Shown here: in pieces, positions 25,300 through 38,866 of the stretch
Layout: each line of letters begins with the position of its first letter
Numbering within the stretch: position 1 is the first letter of the stretch
Assembly: GCF_905475395.1 (NCBI RefSeq)
Contig: NC_058337.1
Coordinates: 100,000,368-100,064,367 of the forward strand
DNA length: 64,000 nt
From: Chrysoperla carnea
Lineage: Eukaryota > Arthropoda > Insecta > Neuroptera > Chrysopidae
Direction: 5' to 3'
The notes under the pieces: generated by a model
Told to the model about the DNA's origin: nothing
What the model saw: the letters and a program-made list of their open reading frames with translations, nothing else
Databases searched by the model: none
Program-made: the position numbers and the translations under genes

Positions 25300-28200
25300 A
25301 ATAAATAAAAGGTTTAAAATGAGGGGTAAATCATAGAATATAGAATTTGATAATGAAATAAGGAAGTTATCGCGTGGACAGGAAAAAGCAGGCTAAGAGA
25401 AATAAGATTAAAATTACAATATTTCGTGTATGTGTGAGTAAGCCTCAGTGTGTGCATATCGTCAAATTTTTGTCAAAAAATAATAACTCTGAACAAATGA
25501 TGGGATCAATTTTGATCAAAGGTTAGACTTCAATCCAAATAGACGTAAAGTTTCCTGATTAAAATTCCTGAAATGGAAATACTTTCTCTGATACTGACAT
25601 GCAATCAATTCAGTAGCAATAAGGATTCAGTGTGTGGTTTCAGGATGCCATAAGTTCAACAGAGCATTTATATGTTTTTGGTACGTTGGTTCAAATTTCA
25701 ATAGCCGTGTGTCTAAATGTGGACTTTAGTTTAGTTTTTAGGCATATTATAATAATGTTAAGGATTTTTGGGAGTTAGGTACTCTAACCTGTTTGGTAAA
25801 TTAACTGTTCTTCAGGTCTTTTTTGGATTACTTCTTATTTTTATTGCCCCAAAATCGAACTAGTTCCGGACTCTAAGAGCATTTAATATTTTTGGGAATA
25901 AACAAAATGGGTAAGGCGAGATCTAAATGATATTGAGATCAATCACGGATTCATAGTAAAAAATGTAGATTAAATGCAATAATTTGTAATAAAAAATTAT
26001 TCGACCACATTTTGGCCATGAGATTACTTAAGTTTCATTAAGCGTCGAGTCGACCACTGTAGATAGATAGTATAGGAAACACAAAACTTTTAGTACAACA
26101 CTTTGATAAGTTGAACTGTAGGTAGTTAAATTAATATAATATTAATGACCGTGAAAATAAATCTTCCTTGAAAATTGATAAATATCCTGTGATTTTCCAA
26201 GATAATGATGTGATACCTACTTTTTTCAACTAACAATTGAATTCACTTCGTGTATTTTCCATTATTTCACTTCGGAATAAATAGTTAGGTACTATATAAT
26301 ATAATACGACATTTCGATTTACATGGTAGCGTTATAATTATTTGTAAGCTTTACGCACGTGAATAAAAAAAGCGATATACGCATAAGATATAATTTTTTC
26401 CGTAAATCAAGATATATACAATTTCAAATTAAGTGTTCCTCTTTCTGGCGTTTCTCGTTTTTTTTCGAGTCTAAACTATAGTTTATAGTTTTTTATTTTT
26501 TATTTTCCAACCTTTTGGAGTAGAACTTGAAACTGACAAGACTATGGTGGAGTCAACCCCTGCCCGTTCACAGAAACGTAATAGACACTCAGTAGGACGT
26601 CTAGGCATTCCTTCACTCCGGGTCCTTGCCGTCATTAGCGACTAGACCGAATGGTTGGAGAAGAAGCCAGAATGCTTCTAGACAAAGACAAGACTATCGT
26701 TCTCTTTGCGAGTTTCTGCCGAGGCATTCGCTTTGCTTATGTACTTCTCAGTCATTTAGCTTTTTGCTATAGCGCTTGCAGATTCACCGAGATATCTGTG
26801 TAAATTAAGGAACATCTTTTCACTAATTTGGAGCCGGGGTGTTTGCAGGCCTCACCTATCTTTGTCCCCGGGAGTTCAGATAAAGCATCTGATGATATCC
26901 ATATCTGGTTTCTCGAGTAAACAATATATATAAAAAATGACTTTTTACTCACACTGAAGTGTTCCAGTGCTGGGGCATGGATCGCTTAATACAAGCTTCT
27001 CTGAGTCATGCATACCATTGGCACAATACGAGACCTTCAGATTCGGGGATTTTTTGAAAGAGGTCTCGATGCTGGCGTACCGCGTGATCAAGTCAAGCAT
27101 TCCTTTTCTCTTTAACTTTGAAGTTATGGTAAGCTACGGTGTGATAAATGTTTTGTTTTGAACAGAGGCATCAAGGTGAAAGCTTGAGGTTGACTTTGCA
27201 GACTTATTACGTTTTCATGACATACCAGTCACGTCTCATAATAAAATCGGTACTTCGGAAATAGAAATTCCATCCTCATAGGTACCTACAAATGTCGGGA
27301 TTCTGTAATTAAGAATTCCCCAAGTATTAATGGTATTTACTACCCAAAAAGTTAATTTTACTTATTAATGTAATAATTATTCAATTTGATCAATTAAAAA
27401 CGTCCAATTATTACCTCAGAATTTGCGCACTGAAGTTTGCTATCATTATCATTGCATTTGAATATCAAATTAGCTCACTTTCTTTGATTAATAATATAAT
27501 GGACTCATCCATAATTTGGAGTGGTCAGTTTAAAACGCGATTATATTAGAATCTCGTGCATTAAAAAATCCCGTGTATAGGTACTTTCGATATCGAGTGA
27601 CTCGATACGGCGTATATTATAGCTTATACTACGTAGTAGCTACCAATGAACAACTAGCTACCTCCAGATAGACGCATGTAACACTGGTATCGCGGGTATC
27701 GCGTTGTTGATGATGATAACATTTTATACGTATAAGATAGGTAGGTACATTATAACGCCATGCTATATATATGTATGGTAGATAGATATATGGAGCTGTT
27801 TTTAGTTATATAGTGAAACACATTATTGTTAAGTTTAATGGCGCGAACAATCAAATTGCGTTTAAAATGTTTTCTCATCATTTTTTCATCAATTTAAATT
27901 TATATTATTAACTTAAATTGTTTACTTTTAAAATAAAAACGATGCGATGTCTGATGTAGGTAGGTATTTATCAAACAAATGTTTAGAAAGAAAAATGTTT
28001 CTTTGTTTTCTCTCTTATTTTCTACGCATTTCTTTTCTTTAAAATTTCCGTTTAGTATTTATAATAAAGAAATAAATAATTGGTATGTAGAACTTTGAAT
28101 ACTTAATCCCGGTAAATGAGAGCCCTTGAATTATAGTCTTTAATTTAATCATAACATTATTTATAGGGTTTTAGCAGTCTCTGAATCGAAATTTTAAATC

Positions 28201-30020
28201 AAAAATCAAAATGTGGTTATGGAAAACCCTAATTGTGGCAGTGGAATTGTAACTCGAAAACTACTCGTTAAAAAGTTTTGTGGTCGTGTGAGTTTCTGAT
28301 CAGAACGATAAGTTTCTGAAGAACATTTTGGGGGTGGTTTGAAAAAGTTTCACAGAAAGTCATTTTCCTGTCATATACTAAAGCTATAATATATTCGTAG
28401 CTTTATTCGCCCGAAAACTACTCGTTACAAATTGTTGAGGCCGTGAGAGCTTTTGATCACAGAAAGAAATTTTCCTATCTAATCTTATTCCTTTGATGTT
28501 GGAAAATATGAAATTTTACAGTGCAAAATTAAACTAAAATTAAATATTAAATTGATCTCGTGAGCAAATAATTAATGGTAGTCTAGCCGCCTCCTCTCCA
28601 CGCATCACAAACTTAATCAGCTTTACCCTAGAAATTTAGTCCTATTTATGTGCTAATTAATTTCTCTATTCCCCGATTTTGAATCTCATATCCTTTTCTA
28701 AGAATTCTGTTACGTTAGTAGGAATTATGAGAATTAGTTGCTATTTTTTGCTCTAGAAATCCGGTAAACCACCTACCAAAAATTCAGCCGTTTATAGTGC
28801 TATAGCCTCCCTCTACCATATCAAATCAAATCGATTCTACCCTAAAAAATTCCATTATGATTGTGTGCTATTTAGTTGTTTCATTTCCGATTTTGTTGCA
28901 GACATTGTTCAGCTTGAATCAACGATAAACTGTGGCGACATTGTAACACCCCACCACTATGATAAAAACTGCAAAAAAACCGAAGAAATGAGTATACGAA
29001 AATTAGTTGATGTTTTGATATTGTAAGAATTCGGTCAATTATATATACCGAAAAGTTAGCCGTTTACAGTGAAGCGTATACATGCTTTAAAATTAACCAC
29101 GAAAACTCTGCAAAAAATAACGTCATTATGCTCATTTGAAAACGTCAAAAGGAAGCCACTCACGAAGTTTCAAGTATGTATTTATCATTTAAAAAAAACA
29201 GTGGTGTTCCACGGTTTATTACCTACAAAATTGATCCACTAGCCTATAGTAAGGTATGGGGGGGGAGGTCTGGCAAATGAAACATTGATTTATAATTCTT
29301 GGCAAACTCTGTTCATATAGCTGGTCAACCACGGTTGGGGAGGGGTTTGAAAATCATTGCAATCTAACCTCAAGTACGTGAAACACATGTAAACGATTTA
29401 CAGTTGACTTCAAGTCCTACAGAGTTAGTTTTTTCCGTTCCACAATAACTTGAAACGGGTATATTTTTAGGTCATGATTCTATGACAAACAATTTTTCAT
29501 CAAATCTGTACTATTGCATATGAAAGTTCAGTTGTTTGGAATTTTATCTTTATCCAGCTCCTTGAGTAATCGCTCTATTTCCGCGTTTTTTGGGAAAATC
29601 CGTTTATAATCTTTTGCGTAAAATTTATTTTAAAATCGGTTTGATCTTTTCTATGTTTACTTAAAACAAATTCGGATAATCCAATTTATTTCTCTCATTT
29701 CAATAAATTTGATAAGAGCTAGAGTATGCAAACAAAAAATTTAGTTTTTTTAAATAATGACATGAATAATTTTAAAACTCTTTGTGATTGGTCGCTATAA
29801 AATTATCAAATAATTGTTTTTCTTCAGTATATATTTATGTAAAGTAGTATATATATATATATAGATTGGCAAAACAATTTCAAATCACAGTAATTTCTTC
29901 TATACACATATTATTACATATTTATTTATCTACTAAAATGAAATTATATCTATGATCCCATGGGATTGTCCCCTTTGGAATATTAACGATTCAATGCATG
30001 TATGTATTACTATACTATAC
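25300..30020. other. Non-coding interval, one GC-richer block
   Basis: No supported gene. 26520-27240 is distinctly less AT-rich than its surroundings and reads like eroded coding sequence, possibly a retroelement, in either strand, but every frame is short (for example 26767-26952 minus, 26967-27161 plus) and I recognise no motif. Text near 28240-28470 contains two diverged copies of a 'ccgaaaactactcgtta' unit of about 150 bp. G9 and AT microsatellites occur near 29260 and 29850. Confidence 0.4.
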
Positions 30021-30042
30021 TATACTAAAGTATTTCATTATA

Positions 30043-30611
30043 CAGGGTGTACCTTCGTACGCTCCTAAGTATCGCACGCTTTTGTTGCATCAAGTAGAAA
30101 ATAAAACTCTTCCATTGTTTGATCCGATGCACGGATAGTTAGCTATTAATTAAAATAGGCAGCCAATCACAAAAAATGCCTAGGACACCGGGCTTTTTAT
30201 TATTATTTTATCGTTCTAAGTTTGCTGTAAAAATGATGAATCATATAGTTATCCTTTTCAATTGGATATTTCTATATCAAAAAATCTAGAAAGTGTGATA
30301 AAAAACTGTCTAAAATATTAAGACAAATTTATAAGCAGTACTTGCACACAATATATTATATATTTTTGTAGTTGCGTGGTATTATAAATTCAAAAATAAC
30401 TCATTACTTGACTATAATGCATATATTTGGTTTATATGAATGTACCTACCGTGCAATAAACCAACACATTTTTACAGTACTGTAGGTTTACAATCACCGT
30501 AATAGCATACTATCCGTGCATCAGATAAAAAAATGGAAAAGGACTTTTCGTCTTAGAATTTTACTTTCAACCTGATGCAAAAAAAGCATGCGGTAATTAC
30601 AGGACATCCTG
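30043..30611. mobile_element. 569-bp TIR element flanked by a 22-bp direct repeat
   Basis: Imperfect inverted arms of about 100 bp (30043-30141 and 30508-30611) begin CAGGGTGT and CAGGATGT and share blocks such as CTGATGCACGGATAGTAT / GATCCGATGCACGGATAGT and TTTGTTGCATCAAGT. Ends of this style (TACAGGGTGT) are common in insect mariner-like MITEs. The element is flanked on both sides by the same 22 bases (30021-30042 and 30612-30633). No coding capacity. Confidence 0.8.
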
Positions 30612-31937
30612 TATACTAAAGTATTTCATTATATTATGTAGTCTACGTGGACTAGTTCTAAACCACAAAGTGTAACACACTCAAGAAGTATATAACGTAT
30701 TAGGTAATACAACGACGAGTTAAATATATTCATTTGGGGGCAATAAATTAAATTGAAACACTGCCTGCCTGCCTGCTTGAGTTAGAACCTCGAACCTTCT
30801 ATATGTATCTATTCTATATACACTATACTATACTATATACTAGTCGAATTGGATTGGGTGTTGAATTTAATACTATATTACTTCAAATATGTGTGAATAA
30901 GTACCTACCAATATCTGAAAATGTTACTGGATCAACCGAATTCATGTACAAGCCAACAATAAACATTCTGCAATTTAAAAAAATGTAAATTATACTGTAA
31001 AAGAGAAAAATGATAAACTTTTCCCTGCAGTTCATCCCAGTACAAATTTAAATATCTACTAAGACTTCAATTTTAGTCTACAGTAGGTATAATTATTATT
31101 ACTCTACATTTTCCATAAGCTTTTACCTGCAGCTTTGACTTAATATCGGCGATCTGATTTCAATAATCCCTTCGATAAGATAAAAGTTGAAAAGTTGTCT
31201 TCTTATCCTTTTAGCAAACTAATCATTTTCTTGTGTTCCTATGTCTCTTTAACCAATTGAAAATCTAAGGACCTTAGCCTACTTCTAAAATTTATAAAAG
31301 CATGCCCCTCTTTTAACCACGATAAAATTTAAAATTTTTTTAAAATAAGCTATTAAATTAGTATATAACTTTGTTAAAAGAAGTCATTTTGTCCAAAAAT
31401 ATGTTACCACTTAAATGGAAAGACGTGTATTTTAAGAGCAAAATGTGAGAGTAATAAGATGTATATTAATCTCCTATTATGCTTTTAACTACATTAAAAT
31501 GTCTGTTCCACTTAAATGGTAAAATCTTTTTGGATAAAGTGTTTCTCATATTTAAATATGGAAACATTTTTTTGAACATAATATCTCCCAGATTTACATG
31601 GCAATATCTTATTGAAATGTTTTGTATATTTTACATGAATAGGGTTGAATACTGCTCATAGAACCGAGATTCGTTTTCTTGATTTTTGTAATTGTTACTT
31701 GGAGCCAGGTTATTGTTGTAGCCTATCTCTTGAACCAATATAATTAAATTGGTTATGGTATATTAAGCGTTTGTATTTTTCTAAGAAGATTTGTTGTCCA
31801 AATACAAATATCTGTACTTATTTGGTTTGTTCGCAGTTATAATTTAAGAGCAGATATTCAACCGCTGTAACTATAGGAGATATTCAACCGCTGTAACTAT
31901 AATTCGAACCATCGTGTGAATGATTAAACTTTGTAAT

Positions 31938-32600
31938 GTATAAAGTGTCCCAGACCACACGCATCACTTATTTTAAAGCATTCCTTTCGAAAATGTAAGT
32001 CTCAAAGTGCAAGTTGTGTTCAAAATCAAAGTCGGTTCAGCCTTTTAAAAGCTACGATGACACAGCCAAATTGATCAAACCTGAATTTGTGGCATTACAT
32101 CTCCTAAGCGGATGAACCAATTTTGATTTTTTTGAAAGATAGTTTAATTCAGAGTACTCTGAGATATGTTTCATGTTCGAGTTTAGGGTTCCATACGCGA
32201 AATAAATAGAAAAGAGGTATTGTTTTTCAAACAGTTGAGAAATTTGTCTTGATATACAGCTACAAACATTCTAGATCAAATTACATTTAAAAAAATCAAA
32301 ATCAGTTTAGGATGCCACAAACGGTATCGATTAAACCTGATTCTATGTAGAGGGTTTCTTTAAATTTTTGGTATTAATTCTGGTTTTAGTGTTTGATGGG
32401 TAGTGTGGTAAATTCAGTTTTATTTAGCCAGTTCTCTATACTTAAATAAAAAATACATTTTCTTCTATTTTAAAATAATGAAGCTGGATATCATTCAATA
32501 CAATTTTTTAACCAGAATTAACGTTTTTACTTGTTTGAAATAATCGTTTTTGCAGCTTTAAAATTGATGTTTCAAGTGGTCTGGAACACCGTGTATATAT
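31938..32600. mobile_element. MITE with about 45-bp TIRs, containing family B sequence
   Basis: Left end 'agtgtcccagaccacac' and right end (reverse complement) 'ggtgttccagaccacttg' share a TIR of about 45 bp running to TTTTAAAGC. TA bases adjoin both ends, suggesting a TA target site. The interior at about 32080-32240 is family B repeat ('gtggcattacatctcctaag', 'gagtttagggtt'). No transposase. Confidence 0.65.
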
Positions 32601-32699
32601 CATGGAATTTCTGCACATAAACCATCCATCTCTTCTGAATACATACATGCATACATACCATACATACACTAAAACATATCTGTAATTATTATTGTTTAC

Positions 32700-35228
32700 A
32701 ATCATTCCATATAGTTTAATGAAAAGATCCTATCTACTTAATATGATTGTGTTATATAGACCGAAAGCCTATAACCAAGCGAAATTTCGACGACTCCTTG
32801 TGGTTGAGGTTCGATGCTGTCGTGTTTTTCGTAAAGGAAAGCTGTTGATTAACGGATAAGAAATAAAAATTGCAGAAAATTTGCTATTATAGAAAACGGG
32901 AGTGCTATTTTAAAAAGGAGAAAATCATGTTTTAACTCTTTCGACAGTTGTAAACTTCCTATAAAGCTCTTAAAAAAGAGAAATTTCTATGATTCCTTAT
33001 GTTTGAGATACGTATCTGTCGTGTTTTTCGATGATTTATTTCCTGGCATAATCAATCAAAGTTATTGATAAGAGGATGCGAAGGAAAATTGACAGGAAGT
33101 TATAGTAACTGCAGAAAAATTAAGTGCAACCTATAAGAACCAGGTTTTTATTTTTCTTTGTAAATTACCAAACTTACTTTTATAAATTTTCTAAAGATAT
33201 ATTTTGGAAATTTCGCTTTACTATGTGCTTCCGGTCCAGGATAGTTAGTTACTTTAGGTATGTGTCTATGTCTCCTTTATATGCAATAGCCGTACTAAAT
33301 GTGTTACAAAGGATACAAAGCCAAATTTTGATCGAATAAAAAACTCATTGTATTAAGGGGGTTTGTTAGAGCATATGGCAATCGATCCGTACATGAGTTT
33401 TATTTCAGGAGTTCCCATCATAATGACACACTACTTTATTAATATAATTTTATGGGCAGACGTATAAGTCTATGGTTTGTATGTATGTGTGTGTGTTCCT
33501 TCGTGGTTCACTAGAGACCAAATGCGAGAGTCGATTTTCATGATCTCTAGGACAAAGCCAACAAATTACTAAACATACACACATAGCCTGAATATGAAAG
33601 TCGACTGTGATTATTTACCTATTGAAAATTCTAACTAAAAAGAGTAAAATAAAAAATTTAAAAACCCGATTGCGTTAAACAAAGACTGGAAAAGAGAACA
33701 AGTTTAGTAGTTTATATAACGACTTAAACAAACGAGACCAATTAAAATCATTGACCGGCTCAAATTTTCCTAATAAGTAAAGCCGTTATCTAAACTGATT
33801 AAAAAGATGCTTGATTCAAATGTTTTATCTTCGCAATTTCAATTACCCAAATACCTGCAAAATAATAAACATAATTCATGAACCATGTTCAAAACTAATA
33901 ATGAGAATTATGTGTCTTTGCAAATTTTAATTTTTGTATGTTTTATTTTCAGAATAATTCCACAATTTGTATTAACAACTTACCAAAAATGGAAACAACA
34001 ACAGTTGAAGTAGACAACACAATACTACGGTGACTCAAAATAAAACCGGTATGAATACCTTTCTTAATAATATTTTTTTTTTCATTCATAAATTAGTAAA
34101 GTCAAGAAACACTAAAACTTTTACATATATTTAAGAATAAAATTTATGATTAAAAAAACATATTTATTATCAAAACTAAAAAGATCAAAAATATAAATAT
34201 AGTAATGTTCAAGAAATGCAATACTACCTTTTTCGTAAAAAACATGGCCACATTGAATGCACAATGTAGGTAACGCGCCATAGCGCGCAATATAGGTATT
34301 ATTATTACAGTAACGAAAAGCATTCTAATATCTATGTTATTTTATGACTATTTGACTATTATAGTGAAATAAAATTTTTTTCTATTAAACGCACAATTTT
34401 CCATTTATTCTCGATAAACTGTTAAAATTTGAGGCTTCGCGCATATCAGCTTTTATATTAATATATAAACTACTTTTCGACAAAAGTATCATATCTCAGC
34501 CAATTTTGATGTTAGAATAAGAAACAAAATTTGCAGAATTATGCAAGTCACAAATTCCATTTTATCCTGTGATACGTATGGAAAAATCCGTGAGAGATGC
34601 TAATCGACGTTATCATATGAGTTATAAATGCCATTCTACCTACCGTTTTGTACCAAGACTGGACCTTCTATTCCAATTACGAGGGAGGATATTCATTCTT
34701 ACAATTGACTTAAATTTGAGCAAGCTTGTACAACATGGCTGTACCAAATTTTATCCACTTTTACACCAAACTTAGCTCTCCAATTCTCAATCAGAGGAGT
34801 GGCATTAAGGTATTGACTCTTTTCTTTTTTAAATATCAATATTGCAAGATTAAATTATTAAATTGCTCATTTTAGAATGCCCGCCGTATAAATTTCATAT
34901 CAATTTCCAACGATGGCATTTTCTTAATCACAGAATTTTGCCAATCGAAAATGTGTGCCATATTTTTATCGACTCTCCTTCAAACTTCTAAGCTAACGCA
35001 AAATCTAAATAAAGAAGTTGCCAAGTTTATGTTTTAGATAACTACGCATGAGGAAGTAATCAATATCAACTGAAATTGTCACATCGTCGTGATATACCCT
35101 TTCGTGCGAGACGGTAGCTTCGAAATTTTAATGCTAGTTGTAAATATCGTGCTATATGACGTTTCGAACCAAAACCCGATTTTATATCCCCAATAAAAAA
35201 GGAAGATATTAACTCGGATAAAAAATCA
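32700..35228. other. Non-coding interval
   Basis: No supported gene. A (GT)n tract near 33480-33500 sits in a repeat-like block. 33957-34049 is bounded by TTTTATTTTCAG and GTATGA and contains a tiny frame METTTVEVDNTILR, but nothing links it to a gene. The 68-aa ORF at 34569-34775 has no domain. Confidence 0.4.
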
Positions 35229-35460
35229 GGAGCCTAAATGGCCGAGCGGTCTAAGGCGTTTGTCTTCGACTGTTTGTCCATTTAGACTTAGGTTGCGGGT
35301 TCGAATCCAGGTAGCGGCAGTGTGAACAATTTATAATTAATGGGAGTGCAGAATTGATCACATTGTTGTCACTTGAATAAGAACGAAGTAACCGACTCCA
35401 CCCACATCAAAATGTAATTGTAAATATGTTTGTAATTAAATAAATAAAGATTAACAAATA
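35229..35460 (+). mobile_element. tRNA-derived SINE
   Basis: The head is tRNA-like: an A box in TGGCCGAGCGGTCTAAGGCG (35240-35259) and a perfect B box GGTTCGAATCC (35298-35308), resembling a class II tRNA (Leu type) with a long variable region, but no proper acceptor pairing closes the cloverleaf. It continues about 150 bp into an unrelated body and ends in an AAATAAATAAAG-type tail (35436-35458). These internal promoters would direct RNA polymerase III. No target duplication was clear. A 12-bp perfect inverted repeat (35398-35409 with 35462-35473) spans the tail. Confidence 0.75.
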
Positions 35461-36379
35461 ATGATGTGGGTGGCCTCTGTTATAGGCGTATATGTCAGGC
35501 AAACGGATGTTAAAACCCCATTATCAGGTAGGTATGAGGAGGTATATTCAATATATGTAGGAGCATGGGGAAACATGGGTAGGCAGATCGACGAAAGTTA
35601 GCGCAAAGTTGCAAAGTCCATCGCTTCCTTATCTCATATTTGGAACTTCTATCGAGTCTGCAAAAAGGAGAATGGAATGATATCAATGATCTAGAGATTG
35701 ATTAAGCAATTTTTTTTTCGACAACATTAAATATTAAGCTTTTTACATATTTTGTTAAATTTTGATTTTAATTACAAAAATATACCTGCCCGGAAAAAGT
35801 AATTTTAGATCAGTTCATTTTTGTATAACCTGAGTATACATTTAAAATGTTTACCTGTTAAGTTTTTGGTTTTTTTTATAAATAACACACATCACATGTA
35901 AAAATGCGCGTCCATAATACGTTTGTTTATGCAAAAATATAATAAATTCTCGTATATACCTAACTATATTTTTTTATGAATGAAATTCTTTCTCTTCAAC
36001 GATTTTTTTTTTCATATTTTTTTTTTTTTTGGTATTGTTTTTCATTTCAATGACGTCATTCAATCGTATTCTATTTTTACATGATTTTTCTTTTGTTTTG
36101 TGAAAATGAAATTAAAATATTTCCTTCCATTGTTCGAATTATTATCAAGTGCCTTTTTTCTATGTCGGTATATTTGTTTTTATGTATATAAGTTTTTTTT
36201 TTGTTTTTTTTTTTAGTGGATAAATTTCACTTTTTATTTAGCGTTATAAATTTGTATTTACGTGACGTTATATTCAATTATGGTGGTAGACATGGAAGGA
36301 AAAACGTAAAAATACAGGCTACATTGAATGAGCTATAACTCGGAATGTATTATTTTTTAATTTCCGAACCAAAAATGAA

Positions 36380-36680
36380 GATTGTTATAAGTTCGACCGC
36401 TACGTGTGTCTGTGACATCGTATCTCCTAAGCGGATCAACCGATTTTGATTTTTTTTGTTTTGTTTGAAAGGCAATTTAATGGAGAGTGTTCATAGCTAT
36501 GTTTCAAGTTCGAGTTTATTTTTCTGTACGCGAAACAATTAAAAAGGAGGCGATGATCTTTAAAATTGGTTCAGTTAAGAGAAGGCTATAAGGAAAAAAG
36601 TAATTTAATGGAGAGTGTTTTTAACTATCTTTCAAGTGCCAGTTTAGGGTTCCGTACTCGGAATATTTGCCGAGGGTTGT
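36380..36680 (+). repeat. Dispersed repeat family B, copy
   Basis: Blocks 'gtgtctgtgacatcgtatct', 'cctaagcggatcaaccgatt', 'gtttgaaaggcaatttaatg' and 'gtttagggttccgtactcgg' in the family B order, with a duplicated segment ('aatggagagtgttyttagct') near 36478 and 36607. Non-coding. Confidence 0.7.
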
Positions 36681-37261
36681 TTAAACTTTGTAAAATTCAC
36701 TTAAAGTTAGGATACTCAATTTTTTAACAGCCATTATAATATGGAAAATATTACTATATAATAATATCGAAGAGCAGGTGTTAGCTAAACGAGCTCCCTC
36801 AGAGATTGAAAAAATAACACATTTTTCTTAAAATCGAATCTCTAGAGAAAAAATTACATGTGTATTTTTTTGCTTTAAAAATATAAAAATAATTTTAATT
36901 TTGAAAAAATTAAAAATTTTTATACGTTTGTAAAACTTTGTACGCCTTGTCCGAAGCCGGACAAACCACAAGAATCCCCTCATTATTTTCGTTATTCGCC
37001 CAACTTTGTGACTTCACAAGAGTATGGAGATCACGGCTGATTACGAAACAGCAATTTCAATAAATAAAATCCGAATCAAAAAATATCATTTTAAATATTT
37101 TTTTTACAATGGAATCCCCATTGATATCAAAGTATAAATATCACATGAGTAGAGTATCCAATTAATTCCTAATAATTCATAATTAAACCATCTACTGCCA
37201 ATAAAGAAACCAACAAGAAAAAAAAAACTTGCAATAAATTATAACAACGAATTTCAAGAAA

Positions 37262-37746
37262 TCCCTATTATATTTTAAATGCGAAAGTAAGCATGTTTGT
37301 TTGTTACGCTTTAACGTTAAAACTAGCGAATGGTTTTTAATGAAACTGTAAAGCAATATAGCTGATACAGCAGAATAACACATGAACTATAATTTATAAA
37401 GATATATTTAAAAAAAATAAAAAATAAAAAAAATAAAATTTTATTTGACATTTACCATTTTTTAAATTTTTACAGAAATTTCTAATGATTATAGATGATG
37501 ATTATAGATGGAGCAGATCTATGATCATCATTTATTTAATTTATGAACCATAAATTAAAGAATTCTGTAAAAATTTAAAATAGTAAATGTCAAACAAATC
37601 ATGGCTAACTTTGCTGATATATTCAATGAATTATGGCTATTTTACATTTAACAAAATTGAAAACTATGTATATCAAGAGAGGGTGGAGGCTATAAAGCGG
37701 TGGTTTTTACTTTTAAGCCCAATGAAGCTGGCGGGTATCAATCTAG
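37262..37746 (+). mobile_element. Helitron-like non-autonomous element, copy 2
   Basis: Starts TCCCTAT after an A and ends 'gggtatcaatctag' followed by T, so both borders fit Helitron rules (A|TC...CTAG|T). It shares the subterminal 'acgctttaacgttaaaacta' block and the 3' 'ggaggctataaagcggtgg' block with copy 1 (13087-13478). It is about 90 bp longer than copy 1 because of an internal inverted repeat (arms about 37437-37485 and 37563-37600). No Rep/helicase coding sequence. Confidence 0.8.
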
Positions 37747-37809
37747 TATATTATAAGTTTATTTTGTCCTTTTTTTCGACACACACATTAGTGTTGAAAT
37801 AGTCGGGGA

Positions 37810-38866
37810 TGTTAAAATATTATGCAGGTGTAAAAAAAGACTTCTATATTATTAGTAACCGTTTTGTAGGTCTATTAATATTAATTAAATAGGATGGTGT
37901 TGTCATATTTGTTAAAAAGACTTATGACCTGATAGAAGTGCTTTTTTTTCTTATAATATATATACCTACTTTGTGTGACCATAACTAAATCATAATTTAG
38001 GCACATATTAATAAAAAATTATATTTTTTTCGAAAATTGTTAAACATCGTTAAATTGAAATTTATTAGTAGCATTTTTTGAAAATTTATTTATTTTTTTA
38101 ATAATCATTTTATTTAGATATCCTGAAAATGTTACGTAAACCACCCGCTACCGGTAGATACCAAGAGAAGTGAAAAATATTGAGATTCAATTTTTACCTC
38201 TACGAATAAGGAGGAAATGTTTTCCAGCCGAAAATCTGGCGACAAATTATCAAGGAATTTTTATGTCATAAATAATCTTTTTTAGGTAGGTATCGTGTTT
38301 ACAGAAGGATTTGTGGGTATGGAATGTGAAGTTGTTCTCATGCGAAAAAAACAGGACTAGGATTTCTTTACCTTCTGCCAAAGTTGCAAACCGTAAAGAA
38401 AGCTTTATGAGCTTTTAAGTACTTCGTTTCTACTAGGGGTCCTCATACCTCTCAAGTACTTTTTTATCTGAAACGATTTTTAAATTGAGATCGATTTATT
38501 TCTCGAAATTTGTAAGCAGCTCATTGTATGCATTGCTTAAAAACCAACGATTTGATATATAAAAAATTATTTTTTTAGTTTTTAACAATTTTTCTTAAAA
38601 AAAACTCTAATTAGAAACTTTGTGTTTTAAAACATCCCAACCGCCTATCGTCACCCAATTTACTTTCTTTTTTTTTTTTGTTAAGTCTCTGTGTCTTTAG
38701 ATATATCCATATTTATACTAATTACACCTAAAATATGTTCAAAATATGTTAAATATATGTTAAAACTGTAAGTATAAAATTTTATTCAAATTTTCAGAAT
38801 GCTGAATTTTATTTTTATTGTCTATTAGTGTAAAAACTACAAAGACTTTAATTGGTTTTTACTTCT
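37810..38866. other. AT-rich non-coding interval
   Basis: Nothing recognised. Short T runs and one GTACGTAAACCACCCGC-like phrase (38128-38150) only. Confidence 0.4.

Noticed and set aside
33957..34049. Small exon with TTTTATTTTCAG acceptor and GTATGA donor, encoding METTTVEVDNTILR then stop
   Set aside because: Splice-like motifs of this strength are expected by chance in AT-rich DNA and no neighbouring exon was found.
35229..35312. Functional tRNA-Leu gene
   Set aside because: A and B boxes are present but no acceptor stem closes the molecule and the sequence continues into a SINE body and A-rich tail.
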